This document shows positions 1 through 7,702 of a DNA stretch of 47,163 nucleotides, piece after piece (position 1 is the stretch's first letter; each line of letters opens with the position of its first letter). Under the pieces are notes generated by a model. The model ran no database searches, was not told where the DNA came from, and saw nothing but the letters and a program-made list of their open reading frames with translations. Position numbers and translations under genes: made by a program. This DNA is from Ruminococcus sp. (GTDB lineage Bacteria > Bacillota > Clostridia > Oscillospirales > Ruminococcaceae): assembly GCA_015066745.1 (NCBI GenBank), contig SVNW01000022.1, positions 1 to 47,163 of the forward strand, in the 5' to 3' direction.

Positions 1-126
1 ATAAAAACCGTAGGACATACGGGGTTAGCTCGCTTATGCTTAGTACGTTAGTACTATCGAACGAGAACCGAAACTTATCTATAGAGATGGGAAGCCCCCA
101 CCTCTACAGGTGGGGGAGGATGTCAC
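1..126 (+). mobile_element. Right end of an IS200/IS605-type (TnpB) element, with probable reRNA 3' scaffold
   Basis: The stretch carries the typical features of an IS605/IS1341-type right end. There is a small hairpin TAGTAC/GTACTA (41-46/51-56, loop GTTA), then the GAGAACCGAAAC segment, then a GC-rich 9-bp hairpin CCCCCACCT/AGGTGGGGG (95-103/108-116, loop CTAC), and finally AGGATGTCAC ending near 126. In TnpB elements this 3' end doubles as the scaffold of the reRNA (omega RNA) that guides the TnpB nuclease, and the bases just past the end serve as guide. The tnpB gene would lie to the left, outside the window. The call rests on recognised end structure, not on a visible transposase, so a decayed or solo end is equally possible. 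Confidence 0.6.
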
Positions 127-127
127 G

Positions 128-169
128 CATCACTCTTTGATTTTAAAACTGTAAGTTATGAGAGTGATG
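128..169. repeat. 9-bp inverted repeat just past the IS end
   Basis: CATCACTCT (128-136) is matched by AGAGTGATG (161-169), a perfect 9-bp inverted repeat with a 24-nt spacer, starting two bases after the apparent IS right end. No T-run follows, so it is not a clear terminator. It may be a leader structure of the metallopeptidase gene or part of the insertion target. No convincing promoter was found between 127 and 244. Confidence 0.35.
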
Positions 170-244
170 ATTTAGTTTTAGGTTATCGGTTTGATTTGGA
201 TTTAAAAGTTTGGTGATATAAAAATGATAGGGAGGAAAATATTT

Positions 245-2908
245 ATGAAAAAGTTTGCAAAAAAAATTACGTGTCAGGTGTTAAGTATATCATTGCTTTT
301 GTCTTCAGCATCATGGGGAGATACGAAGCTCTGGGCTGATGAAAATTATTCTGTACGTGATATGTGGGGTTATTGTGAAACAGCCAACTATGTTACATCA
401 GAACATTTCTGTATTTTTTATGGTGATAACGATACCACAGGTCATGTAAATGATGAATTTCTTCAGAGAAATCTGAGTGACCTTGAAAATTTGTGGGATT
501 ATTATATGAATGAGCTTGAAATGATTTCACCAAATACTGATATGTACGGTAAAAGTGACAAACTCTATAAGACAAATATCTATCTTACACATACAGGTCT
601 TGAAGCTTATCCTGAAGGCTGGGCATTTATGAGTTCGGAAGAAGGTTACGGAATAGAAATAATAAGCCCTGCTGCAATGCTTGATGATCTCACAATAGCT
701 CATGAGTTCGGACACGTTGTTACCATGCATCAGAAAGCATGGGTAGATCAGGATATAACGGGAGCATGGTGGGAATGCGTAGCAAACTGGTTCAGAGAAA
801 TGTATCTGCAAAGCGATAATTATAAAGGCACGGTACAGACTTGCGGTTTTGAGCCGTATATGAGAAATCTGAGTCTTACCCTGCCTCATGGCAGAAACTA
901 TTATGAAGTATGGCCGTTTCTTGTGTATATGTCGGAAAATCCCGATAACCTTGAAGGGCTTGGAAAAGACAGTGTAAAACGTATCATGTCAGAAGCGCTT
1001 CCGGGAGAATATCCTTTTGATACTATGACACGAATTTTTGGCACTGATGCACAGACTATACTCGGAAACTACGCAAAGAGAGTACCTACTTTTGATTTTG
1101 GAAATCAGGATGCTTATTATGGTGAAGTAAAGAAAAAACTTAAATCATCACCATATTTTTATAATCTTATCTATACAATACCCGAAAAATCTCCTGATGG
1201 TTGGTATAACGTTCCTATGGAAGATGCACCTATGCAGTCCGGGATGAATATAGTACCGCTTTTGGTAACAGACAAAAATATATCTGTTTCTTTAAAAGGG
1301 ATTTCAGATGATAAAAATGCCGGGTGGCGTGCCTGTATAGTAACTGTTGACACTGCGGGAAATGAACGATACTCTGAACTTTTTGGTGCAGATGATACTA
1401 TGACAGTTTCTTCTGAAAATATTGAAACAGCATATCTTACAGTAACAGCTACCCCCAAAAAGTTTTATCCTGTAAATGCTTTTCATAAAGAATCTGATTC
1501 ATCATACAAATATGGCACAGAACGTTGCAGATATCCGTATGCTGTCAAAATAACAGGAGCTGATATAAATTATTTTAATGGATACAGCAAAAATGTAAAA
1601 GGACATATACATAAAAATGGTGGCGGATTTGTTGCTGATACTGCAAAGGTAGATGATACTGTATATGTAAGCGAAAATGCAATGGTTCTTGGAAATGCAG
1701 TTCTTTCCGGAAATGTACGTGTTGAAGATTATGCAGTTGTAGCAAATGATGTAAAAGCCAGTGACAATGTTATCATAAGCGGTCATGCTATAGTGGACGG
1801 CGGAGGAATGATTTATGATAACGGCTGGAAATATGGTTCTGTTGTATTGAGTGAAAATGCCGTTATAAGTGACAGTGCCGTAGTTACAAATTCCTGTACG
1901 GTATCCGGAAGTGCTCATGTTGTTCAGAAAGCATATCTTGCAGACGCTGTTAATGTATCTGAAAATGCAATAGTAAAAGGTATGGCGTATCTTTACGGAA
2001 AAGGAAATTATTCGGGTCAGGTTATTGTAGACGGTGATTATGCAAACGAAGAAAAACTTGATAAGGGAACCGCATTTGGATGGCTTGATAAATCAGGAGA
2101 TAAATATACAGATGGTATGATAGCAGGATATGATTTTGCTGAAAATACAAATGTATGGGCAAATGATGAATATGCAGCAACAAATGCTCTTATATATGGC
2201 GCCAGGTGGCAGGAAGAACGCACATCTGCAAATGGTGTACTTTCTTTTGACGGATTTGATGATTTTCTACTGATTGATGATTCGGTAGTCAGAAACGAAA
2301 ATCTGCAGATAAGTTTTTCAACTCTCTGGAATGGTGGGGTAAATAATCAGGCATTGTTTTTCTTTGGTGATGAAAATGCAAGTATGTCATTTACTCCTTC
2401 AAATATAGAAGGAAAAGCAGAGTTTACTATAAAAAACAAAGAAAAAAGTTACAGCCTTACAAGCAATATTTCACTTGATACAGGAAAATGGAGCAAAGTA
2501 ACGGTAAGGTTGTTGGATAAAAAAGGAACGCTTATTATAAACGGAAAAGAAGTTGATTTTGAAAGTATAGATATTACTCCGACTGATGTTCTGAGTGAAT
2601 CAAAAGAAGATTTTTGTTTTGTAGGAAAGGGCGATTCCAAAAATGCGTATAGCGGTGCAGTCGATTACTTTAATTTTTACTTCCATGATACAAATGAGCC
2701 GTCATTGATTTACAGCGGTGAAGAGAAAGTAAGTCTTAAAGGTGATGTAAATGCAGATAAAAAAATAAACATAAGTGATTTGGTCATGCTAAAAAAATAT
2801 ATGTTATGCGGTGATACACTTACAGCAGGTGATATGGCTGATATAAATGAAGACAAAAAAATTTCGGTAATTGATTTTGTGATGCTTAAAAATATGCTTA
2901 CAGAGTAG
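245..2908 (+). CDS. Secreted dockerin-bearing metallopeptidase-like protein (DUF6055-like, LamG-like domain)
   Basis: Predicted secreted protein of 887 aa. The ATG at 245 is preferred over the one at 224 because AGGGAGGA (229-236) sits 8 nt upstream and the product then begins with a clean signal peptide (MKKFAKK, then a hydrophobic core to about residue 25). The N-terminal third resembles DUF6055-type proteins and holds HEFGH near residue 153, a zinc-peptidase HExxH signature. A downstream WWECVANWF segment offers a Glu that could be the third zinc ligand (gluzincin arrangement). Residues about 440-600 form short repeats of the type VxxxAxVxGxAxV, suggesting a parallel beta-helix. A LamG/concanavalin-like domain follows (about 650-825), then a C-terminal type I dockerin with two Ca2+-loop halves (GDVNADKKINISD and ADINEDKKISVID). 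The dockerin implies attachment to a scaffoldin cohesin. The substrate is unknown and peptidase activity is inferred from the motif. Confidence 0.85.
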   Translation: MKKFAKKITCQVLSISLLLSSASWGDTKLWADENYSVRDMWGYCETANYVTSEHFCIFYGDNDTTGHVNDEFLQRNLSDLENLWDYYMNELEMISPNTDMYGKSDKLYKTNIYLTHTGLEAYPEGWAFMSSEEGYGIEIISPAAMLDDLTIAHEFGHVVTMHQKAWVDQDITGAWWECVANWFREMYLQSDNYKGTVQTCGFEPYMRNLSLTLPHGRNYYEVWPFLVYMSENPDNLEGLGKDSVKRIMSEALPGEYPFDTMTRIFGTDAQTILGNYAKRVPTFDFGNQDAYYGEVKKKLKSSPYFYNLIYTIPEKSPDGWYNVPMEDAPMQSGMNIVPLLVTDKNISVSLKGISDDKNAGWRACIVTVDTAGNERYSELFGADDTMTVSSENIETAYLTVTATPKKFYPVNAFHKESDSSYKYGTERCRYPYAVKITGADINYFNGYSKNVKGHIHKNGGGFVADTAKVDDTVYVSENAMVLGNAVLSGNVRVEDYAVVANDVKASDNVIISGHAIVDGGGMIYDNGWKYGSVVLSENAVISDSAVVTNSCTVSGSAHVVQKAYLADAVNVSENAIVKGMAYLYGKGNYSGQVIVDGDYANEEKLDKGTAFGWLDKSGDKYTDGMIAGYDFAENTNVWANDEYAATNALIYGARWQEERTSANGVLSFDGFDDFLLIDDSVVRNENLQISFSTLWNGGVNNQALFFFGDENASMSFTPSNIEGKAEFTIKNKEKSYSLTSNISLDTGKWSKVTVRLLDKKGTLIINGKEVDFESIDITPTDVLSESKEDFCFVGKGDSKNAYSGAVDYFNFYFHDTNEPSLIYSGEEKVSLKGDVNADKKINISDLVMLKKYMLCGDTLTAGDMADINEDKKISVIDFVMLKNMLTE

Positions 2909-2973
2909 TGACATACTCCGTAAAATACATACATATAAATAAAAATATGATTGTATATTACGGAGGCGATGCT

Positions 2974-4119
2974 TTGAAGTTAAAAAAAATTACAGTTATA
3001 TTTTGCAGTTTGTTTTTTGCGTTATCAACAGGTGAAGCGAAAAAATGTTCAGCACTTGATAAGCCTGAAGTATCTGCAAAGGCAGCTGTACTTATTGAGG
3101 CGGCTACAGGAGAAATTATTTATGAAAAAACAGCCCATACCAAACTACCTATGGCAAGTACCACAAAAATAATGACAACACTGCTTTGTCTGGAGAGTGG
3201 AAATCTTGATGAGGAGTTTGTGGTGGACAGTGAAGCTATCAGGACAGAAGGTTCATCTATGGGCTTACAGGAGGGAGATATAGTTTCAAAAAGAGACCTC
3301 TGTATAGGAATGCTGTTACCATCGGGAAATGATGCCGCAAATGCAACAGCCGTACATATCGGTGGTTCAGTCGAAGGTTTTGCAGAGTTGATGAACAAGA
3401 GAGCTGAGCAGATAGGAATGACAAGAACGTGTTTTGTTACACCTTCTGGACTTGATGCTCAAGGGCATGGTTCGTCTGCATATGATATGGCGCTTCTTGC
3501 GCGTGAAGCATTAAAAAACAAGGACTTTGCACAGATATGCTCACAGGAAACCATAAAGCTTTCTTTTGGAAATCCTCCATATGACAGGTGGCTTAAAAAC
3601 ACAAATAAACTGCTCTCTATGTATGATGGGGTGACAGGTGTAAAAACCGGTTTTACAGATGAAGCAGGAAGATGTCTGGTGTCATCATGTACGCAGAACA
3701 ATGTATCTCTGATATGCGTTACACTAAATGCTCCGTCAGACTGGGAAGACCACAGAAAACTTTATGACTATGGATTTTCACAGCTTAAAGCGGAAAAAAT
3801 AATTCCTGAAAGTTTTGTTGTAAAAGTAGTCGGCGGAATTGCAGATGAAATAGGTCTTGTTTCTTATACAGACACATTTATCGGAGTAAAAGACGGAGAT
3901 TTTCCGGAGCTTACTGCGGAAGCCTATATAGAAAATTTTCTGTATGCACCTGTAGAGGAAGGGACATATGCAGGTTATGTTGAATATTTTTACAAGGACA
4001 GACTTGTTGCAAGAAACGATTTGTATACATCAGGGTATACAGAGATTTACAAAGGCAAAAAAGAAAAGGAAGAGAGTACGATATCTAGAATAATAGATTT
4101 TCTCAAAAATATTTTTTAA
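2974..4119 (+). CDS. D-alanyl-D-alanine carboxypeptidase (penicillin-binding protein, DacA/DacF type)
   Basis: Serine-type D-Ala-D-Ala carboxypeptidase that trims the terminal D-Ala from peptidoglycan stem peptides outside the cell. All three penicillin-binding signatures are visible: SxxK as STTK at residues 62-65 (catalytic Ser62, general base Lys65), SGN at 117-119 and KTG at 224-226. The start is taken as TTG at 2974, not the upstream in-frame ATG at 2908: GGAGG (2962-2966) lies 7 nt before the TTG, and the protein then opens with a normal signal peptide (MKLKKITVIFC, cleavage near KKCSA). The length of 381 aa fits the S11 family. The C-terminal part matches the usual beta-rich domain, with an amphipathic tail (SRIIDFLKNIF) that likely anchors the enzyme to the membrane surface. 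It is followed 16 nt later by the NAD(P)H-hydrate repair gene, so the two are probably co-transcribed. Confidence 0.93.
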   Translation: MKLKKITVIFCSLFFALSTGEAKKCSALDKPEVSAKAAVLIEAATGEIIYEKTAHTKLPMASTTKIMTTLLCLESGNLDEEFVVDSEAIRTEGSSMGLQEGDIVSKRDLCIGMLLPSGNDAANATAVHIGGSVEGFAELMNKRAEQIGMTRTCFVTPSGLDAQGHGSSAYDMALLAREALKNKDFAQICSQETIKLSFGNPPYDRWLKNTNKLLSMYDGVTGVKTGFTDEAGRCLVSSCTQNNVSLICVTLNAPSDWEDHRKLYDYGFSQLKAEKIIPESFVVKVVGGIADEIGLVSYTDTFIGVKDGDFPELTAEAYIENFLYAPVEEGTYAGYVEYFYKDRLVARNDLYTSGYTEIYKGKKEKEESTISRIIDFLKNIF

Positions 4120-4135
4120 AAACAAGAGGTAAAAA

Positions 4136-5656
4136 ATGAAAATAGTTACAACAGCTCAGAAACGTGAAATGGAAAGACTTGCAGATGCGTCAGGTGTACC
4201 GTACTGGAATCTTATGAAAAAAGCAGGAATGGCGCTCGGCAGAAATTTAGAAAAAATAATGGACTTTGATAAACAAAAAAAAGTAGTTTTTATTGCAGGA
4301 AAGGGCAATAATGGCGGAGACTGCTATATCGCAGCCGATTATCTTGACAGTTGCGGTTATGATGTAACAGTGGCTCTTATTTGCGGTGAGCCTTCAACAG
4401 AGATATCCAAAAAAGCGTTTTCTTTGCTTTCGGGTGTGTATTGTGTAAGTGATGCAACTGAATCTGCAAATGAAATAATACAATCTGATATAGTGGTTGA
4501 CGGTGTGTTTGGTACAGGATTCAAGGGAGAACTTGATGAAAGTGTATCGTATTTTTTAAATCTTAACACAAGTGCGATAAGAGTAGCAGTAGATATTCCG
4601 AGTGGCGGAAACGGTACTGATGCAAGTGTAAGCAAGGGTTGCTTCAAGGCAGATCACACTATAACTTTTGGTTTTGAAAAGTGCGGTATGACACAGTATC
4701 CGCTTAAAGAATACTGCGGAAAGATCACAGTTGCCGATGTCGGACTTCCTCTTTCCTGTTGTGAGACGTCACCTGAGATGTTTACTGTAGAGGACAAATA
4801 TATTGAAAATACATTGATGCCAAGAAAAAATAATTCACACAAAGGAACATACGGTACACTTCTTTGTGTTACAGGCAGTGCAATGATGCCGGGTGCTTCT
4901 CTTATGTCTGCGATGTCAGCACTCAGAAGTGGTTGTGGTATGGTAAAACTTTGCTGTATACGAGAAAATATTGCATCTTTTGCAGTGAAAATACCTGAAG
5001 CAGTTTTTGTACCTGCAGAAGTAACCGATAAAGGTTTTTATAGTTCTGATAACGAAAATACGATACTTTCTCATGTGTCAAGCTGTAAGGCTTTACTCAT
5101 GGGTTGTGGCATAGGAACATCAGAAGAAACCAGAAAACTTACAAAAAGTCTTTTGAAAAATGCAACTGTTCCGATAATCCTTGATGCTGATGGAATAAAC
5201 AACATATGCGACAACACAGATATTATAAAAGAAGTAAAAAATAAAATAATACTTACACCGCACCCCGCTGAGATGGCAAGACTTCTGCACTGTACTACAG
5301 AAGAAGTACAAAATGACAGATTCAAAGCGTGTGAAAAGTTTATATCAATGTATCCTGGTGCTGTACTGGTTCTTAAAGGAGCGGGTACTATAATAGCTTC
5401 AAAAGAAAAAATTGCAGTAAGTGAAAACGGAAATCCGGGAATGAGTTGCGGAGGCAGTGGCGATGTTCTGAGCGGTATAATTGCTTCATTTTTAACTCAG
5501 GGTATCTCACCATATGATTCAGCGGTTCTTGGTGTTGCTGTACATAATAAAGCAGGTGATATAGCTTCTCAAAAATATTCTATGCATTCTATGCTTCCGA
5601 CAGATATTATAGAGTGTCTGGGAGATGTTTTCAAAGTATATGAGAAAATCGGATAG
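4136..5656 (+). CDS. nnrDE (YjeF family): Bifunctional NAD(P)H-hydrate epimerase / ADP-dependent dehydratase
   Basis: Metabolite-repair enzyme that restores damaged NADHX and NADPHX. The N-terminal YjeF_N (epimerase) half covers about residues 1-210, with the signature GKGNNGGDCYIAADYL near residue 56 and later VAVDIPSGGNG. The C-terminal ribokinase-like dehydratase half (about 225-506) begins with HKGTYGTLLCVTGS, continues with MSAMSALRSGCGMVKL and LDADGIN, and ends with the GGSGDVLSG nucleotide/anion-hole motif near residue 439. The length of 506 aa is normal for the fused form. The AGAGGT ribosome binding site and 16-nt gap suggest translation from the same mRNA as the carboxypeptidase gene. 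The two genes have no obvious functional link. Confidence 0.95.
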   Translation: MKIVTTAQKREMERLADASGVPYWNLMKKAGMALGRNLEKIMDFDKQKKVVFIAGKGNNGGDCYIAADYLDSCGYDVTVALICGEPSTEISKKAFSLLSGVYCVSDATESANEIIQSDIVVDGVFGTGFKGELDESVSYFLNLNTSAIRVAVDIPSGGNGTDASVSKGCFKADHTITFGFEKCGMTQYPLKEYCGKITVADVGLPLSCCETSPEMFTVEDKYIENTLMPRKNNSHKGTYGTLLCVTGSAMMPGASLMSAMSALRSGCGMVKLCCIRENIASFAVKIPEAVFVPAEVTDKGFYSSDNENTILSHVSSCKALLMGCGIGTSEETRKLTKSLLKNATVPIILDADGINNICDNTDIIKEVKNKIILTPHPAEMARLLHCTTEEVQNDRFKACEKFISMYPGAVLVLKGAGTIIASKEKIAVSENGNPGMSCGGSGDVLSGIIASFLTQGISPYDSAVLGVAVHNKAGDIASQKYSMHSMLPTDIIECLGDVFKVYEKIG

Positions 5657-5787
5657 ATTTTTTCGGGAGAATAAAATGGTATCTGTATTTTATTAGTGAT
5701 GGTTTACTGTCACTAAGAAATCAGAGACAGAAGTAAAAAACAAAAGGAATGATAAAGCTTTTAAAAAAACTTTTTTAAGGAGTATTT
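5657..5787. other. Intergenic gap without a recognisable gene
   Basis: There is no coding potential here. A weak stem (TAGTGA ... TCACTA around 5693-5714) and an A/T-rich tract just before AAGGAG of the lipoprotein gene are visible. I see no consensus promoter or strong terminator. Confidence 0.4.
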
Positions 5788-6381
5788 ATGAAACGTTTTA
5801 TTATTGCTTTTATCACACTTATGATGATCACTATGGTGTCATGCGGTCAGAAAAAGACTGTAGATTCTTCAGGTTCGGGACTTGGTTCAACATTTACTTG
5901 TGACATGGTACTTTTGTATGAAGATTCAGAATACTGCGGAAAGATAAACAGAACAGATACACGTTCGTGGGAAATAGAGTTTTCATCTCCTGAAACACTT
6001 GCAGGTGTAAAACTTTCTTTTGTAAACGATGATGTTACTGCGTCATATAAAGGTCTTGACTTTACAGTTCCAAAAAAAGCACTGCCTGTAAAATCTGTTC
6101 TTTCAAATTTTATTACTGTAGTTGATGAGATCTCTTCTCAGGAAAAAATGCAGTGTGTTGAAAAAGATGGTGAACTGGTTGTGGAAGGTCAGATAGACCA
6201 GGGAGAATATGAACTTGTTATAAATGAGAAAAACGGAACTATAAGTAGTTTTGAAATGAAAAATACAAATGTTGTTATAGAATTTGAAAATGTTATAACA
6301 GGTTCATCAAATGTTTCTGTATCACAGACATCTCAGACAACAGTAGCAGAGAGTACTGTTATAGAAACGACTGTTCAGTAA
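5788..6381 (+). CDS. Small lipoprotein of unknown function
   Basis: Predicted lipoprotein of 197 aa. The N-terminus MKRFIIAFITLMMITMVSC is a type II signal peptide with the lipobox Cys at residue 19, so the mature protein should be lipid-anchored on the outer face of the membrane. The body alternates charged and beta-prone segments (for example KAL, then LPVKSVLSNF; a VVEGQIDQGEYEL stretch), and the C-terminus is a Ser/Thr-rich low-complexity tail. I do not recognise a family. Residues about 30-170 could form a single small beta-sandwich of the kind seen in other Firmicutes lipoproteins, but that is a guess. AAGGAG lies 8 nt upstream of the ATG. A terminator follows, so this gene ends the first block before the pilus operon. 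Confidence 0.75.
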   Translation: MKRFIIAFITLMMITMVSCGQKKTVDSSGSGLGSTFTCDMVLLYEDSEYCGKINRTDTRSWEIEFSSPETLAGVKLSFVNDDVTASYKGLDFTVPKKALPVKSVLSNFITVVDEISSQEKMQCVEKDGELVVEGQIDQGEYELVINEKNGTISSFEMKNTNVVIEFENVITGSSNVSVSQTSQTTVAESTVIETTVQ

Positions 6382-6405
6382 AAAAATAATATAAAAAATT
6401 ATCTC

Positions 6406-6443
6406 AAACTGTTTTGTTTTAGTACAAAACAGTTTTATTTTTT
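6406..6443 (+). terminator. Rho-independent terminator after the lipoprotein gene
   Basis: A perfect 12-bp stem AAACTGTTTTGT/ACAAAACAGTTT (6406-6417/6424-6435) with a 6-nt loop is followed by TATTTTTT. It isolates the pilus operon promoter from upstream transcription. Confidence 0.85.
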
Positions 6444-6505
6444 GCTCGAAATGGTGAATATATAAAAAAGAATATCATTTTTGTGTATTTTTTTATGCAA
6501 AATAC

Positions 6506-6534
6506 TTGACATATATGAAATCATCTGATATAAT
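6506..6534 (+). promoter_or_regulatory. Housekeeping promoter of the type IV pilus operon
   Basis: A perfect TTGACA (6506-6511), a 17-bp spacer and a perfect TATAAT (6529-6534), with TG at 6526-6527 making an extended -10. This is the strongest sigma-A type site in the window. The expected start is near 6541, giving a leader of roughly 70 nt before the first pilin. A perfect match suggests high constitutive output unless a repressor acts in the leader; none is evident. Confidence 0.88.
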
Positions 6535-6611
6535 ATGAATATGAGATAGGGATAGCTTAAATCTCATAAAAATTTTTTTAAAACATTTAAATTAAGAAAG
6601 GTGGAAGTTTT

Positions 6612-7121
6612 ATGAAAAAGTTTATGGAAAATTCAATTAAGCGTGTGATGGGGACTAAGAAGAATGCGGACAGAAAGAAACTTAAAGGTTTCACGCTCGT
6701 TGAAATCATAGTTGTTCTCGTTATTCTCGCAATACTTGCAGCTGCTATGATACCGGCGCTTACGGGGTACATAGATAAGGCTAATGAAAAGACAGCAATT
6801 TCTGAAGCAAGAAACGTTGTTACAGCGGCACAGACGATAGTTAGTGAGAAGTATGCTCTTGGTTTGGTATATACAAGTAAAGCTGGAGATGAAGAAGATA
6901 AGTCAGTTGTTGAAGTGATAACAGACTCAACTGATTACAAGTTAAAGGAAGCTCATTATGCTGCTATTTTGCGTTTAGCAGATCTCGAAGGAACTGGAGC
7001 AACGGTAACAAATGTTGAATTAAGTAGTAATGGAAAGATAACCAAATTGGAGTGCACAACTAGTAAGGGTGTTGATGTTACATATGCTGGTGGTACATTT
7101 ACAATAGGTGATGGTACTTGA
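6612..7121 (+). CDS. Type IV pilin (probable major pilin 1)
   Basis: Prepilin of 169 aa. It has a long positively charged 26-residue leader ending in KKLKG, then the class III cleavage site G|FTLVE with the conserved Glu at mature position 5, and an unbroken hydrophobic helix (IIVVLVILAILAAAMIPAL) that packs in the pilus core and anchors the unassembled subunit. The rest (about 90 aa) is a small polar globular head. It is the first gene after the strong promoter, with AAAGGTGG as ribosome binding site, and sits upstream of an attenuator-like hairpin, which fits a highly expressed subunit. The next gene is a paralogue with the same N-terminal helix. PilD, needed to cleave the leader, is not in the window. 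Confidence 0.92.
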   Translation: MKKFMENSIKRVMGTKKNADRKKLKGFTLVEIIVVLVILAILAAAMIPALTGYIDKANEKTAISEARNVVTAAQTIVSEKYALGLVYTSKAGDEEDKSVVEVITDSTDYKLKEAHYAAILRLADLEGTGATVTNVELSSNGKITKLECTTSKGVDVTYAGGTFTIGDGT

Positions 7122-7152
7122 TAATGCAAGCGTATCGAGAGAAGGATGATTT

Positions 7153-7608
7153 ATGAAAAAGATGATCAGAAGGATTTATAAAAAGTATCCAAAACGAAAG
7201 TCACTTAAAGGGTTTACCCTTGTTGAAATCATAGTTGTCCTTGTTATCTTAGCAGTACTTGCAGTTGCTATGATACCTGCTCTTACCGGATATATCGATA
7301 AAGCCAAAGAAAAAACAGTGTTGATGGAAACACGTAGCGTAATGCTTGCATTACAGACGTTGTCAACAGAAAAATACGCAGAAGATGGAAAAGGTAATTA
7401 TAAATTATCAGATTTTTCAGAGGAAGATGTTTTTAAACTTGCAGATATAACCGGAGATGTAGCAGAGTTAAAGGATGTTACAACAGATGAAAAGGGAAAG
7501 ATAACTTTTTTGAGATATACTACAACAGATGGATACAATACTACATATACATCTGTTGGATATGCTGTATCACTTGATTCAGAGGAAGAAGAAATTAAAA
7601 TTAAATAA
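7153..7608 (+). CDS. Type IV pilin (probable major pilin 2)
   Basis: Prepilin of 151 aa with a 20-residue basic leader (KYPKRKSLKG) and the cleavage site G|FTLVE. The N-terminal helix is almost identical to that of pilin 1 (IIVVLVILAVLAVAMIPALTGYIDKA). The globular head differs in sequence, so this is a duplicated and diverged subunit. The start has GAAGG upstream (ending about 7 nt before the ATG). Both pilins precede the 7619-7657 hairpin and are probably made in excess over the assembly proteins. Which of the two dominates the fibre cannot be told from sequence; they could form alternating or condition-specific fibres. Confidence 0.92.
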   Translation: MKKMIRRIYKKYPKRKSLKGFTLVEIIVVLVILAVLAVAMIPALTGYIDKAKEKTVLMETRSVMLALQTLSTEKYAEDGKGNYKLSDFSEEDVFKLADITGDVAELKDVTTDEKGKITFLRYTTTDGYNTTYTSVGYAVSLDSEEEEIKIK

Positions 7609-7618
7609 ATTTGTATGC

Positions 7619-7667
7619 AAAGCATTCGGCACTTGACATTTGAGTGCTGAATGCTTTAAAATTTTTA
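7619..7667 (+). terminator. Hairpin between pilins and assembly genes, probable partial terminator
   Basis: A 15-bp stem (7619-7633 with 7643-7657, one G-U pair, loop of 9 nt) is followed by AAAATTTTTAT. The weak, delayed U-tract suggests partial termination or a 3'-end stabiliser that leaves more pilin mRNA than pilC-to-pilB mRNA. No promoter with acceptable spacing was found after it, so downstream genes probably depend on read-through. Confidence 0.72.
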
Positions 7668-7702
7668 TATAATAAAAATTTATGAAAAAGGAGTTGGGGC
7701 AT

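Noticed and set aside
190..222. TTGATT (191-196) and TATAAA (217-222) as promoter of the metallopeptidase gene
   Set aside because: Spacing of 20 bp and a weak -10; no better candidate was found, so the promoter is left unassigned.
7633..7673. TTGACA at 7633-7638 with TATAAT at 7668-7673 as a promoter for pilC
   Set aside because: The spacer is 29 bp, far too long, and the TTGACA lies within the hairpin stem and loop.
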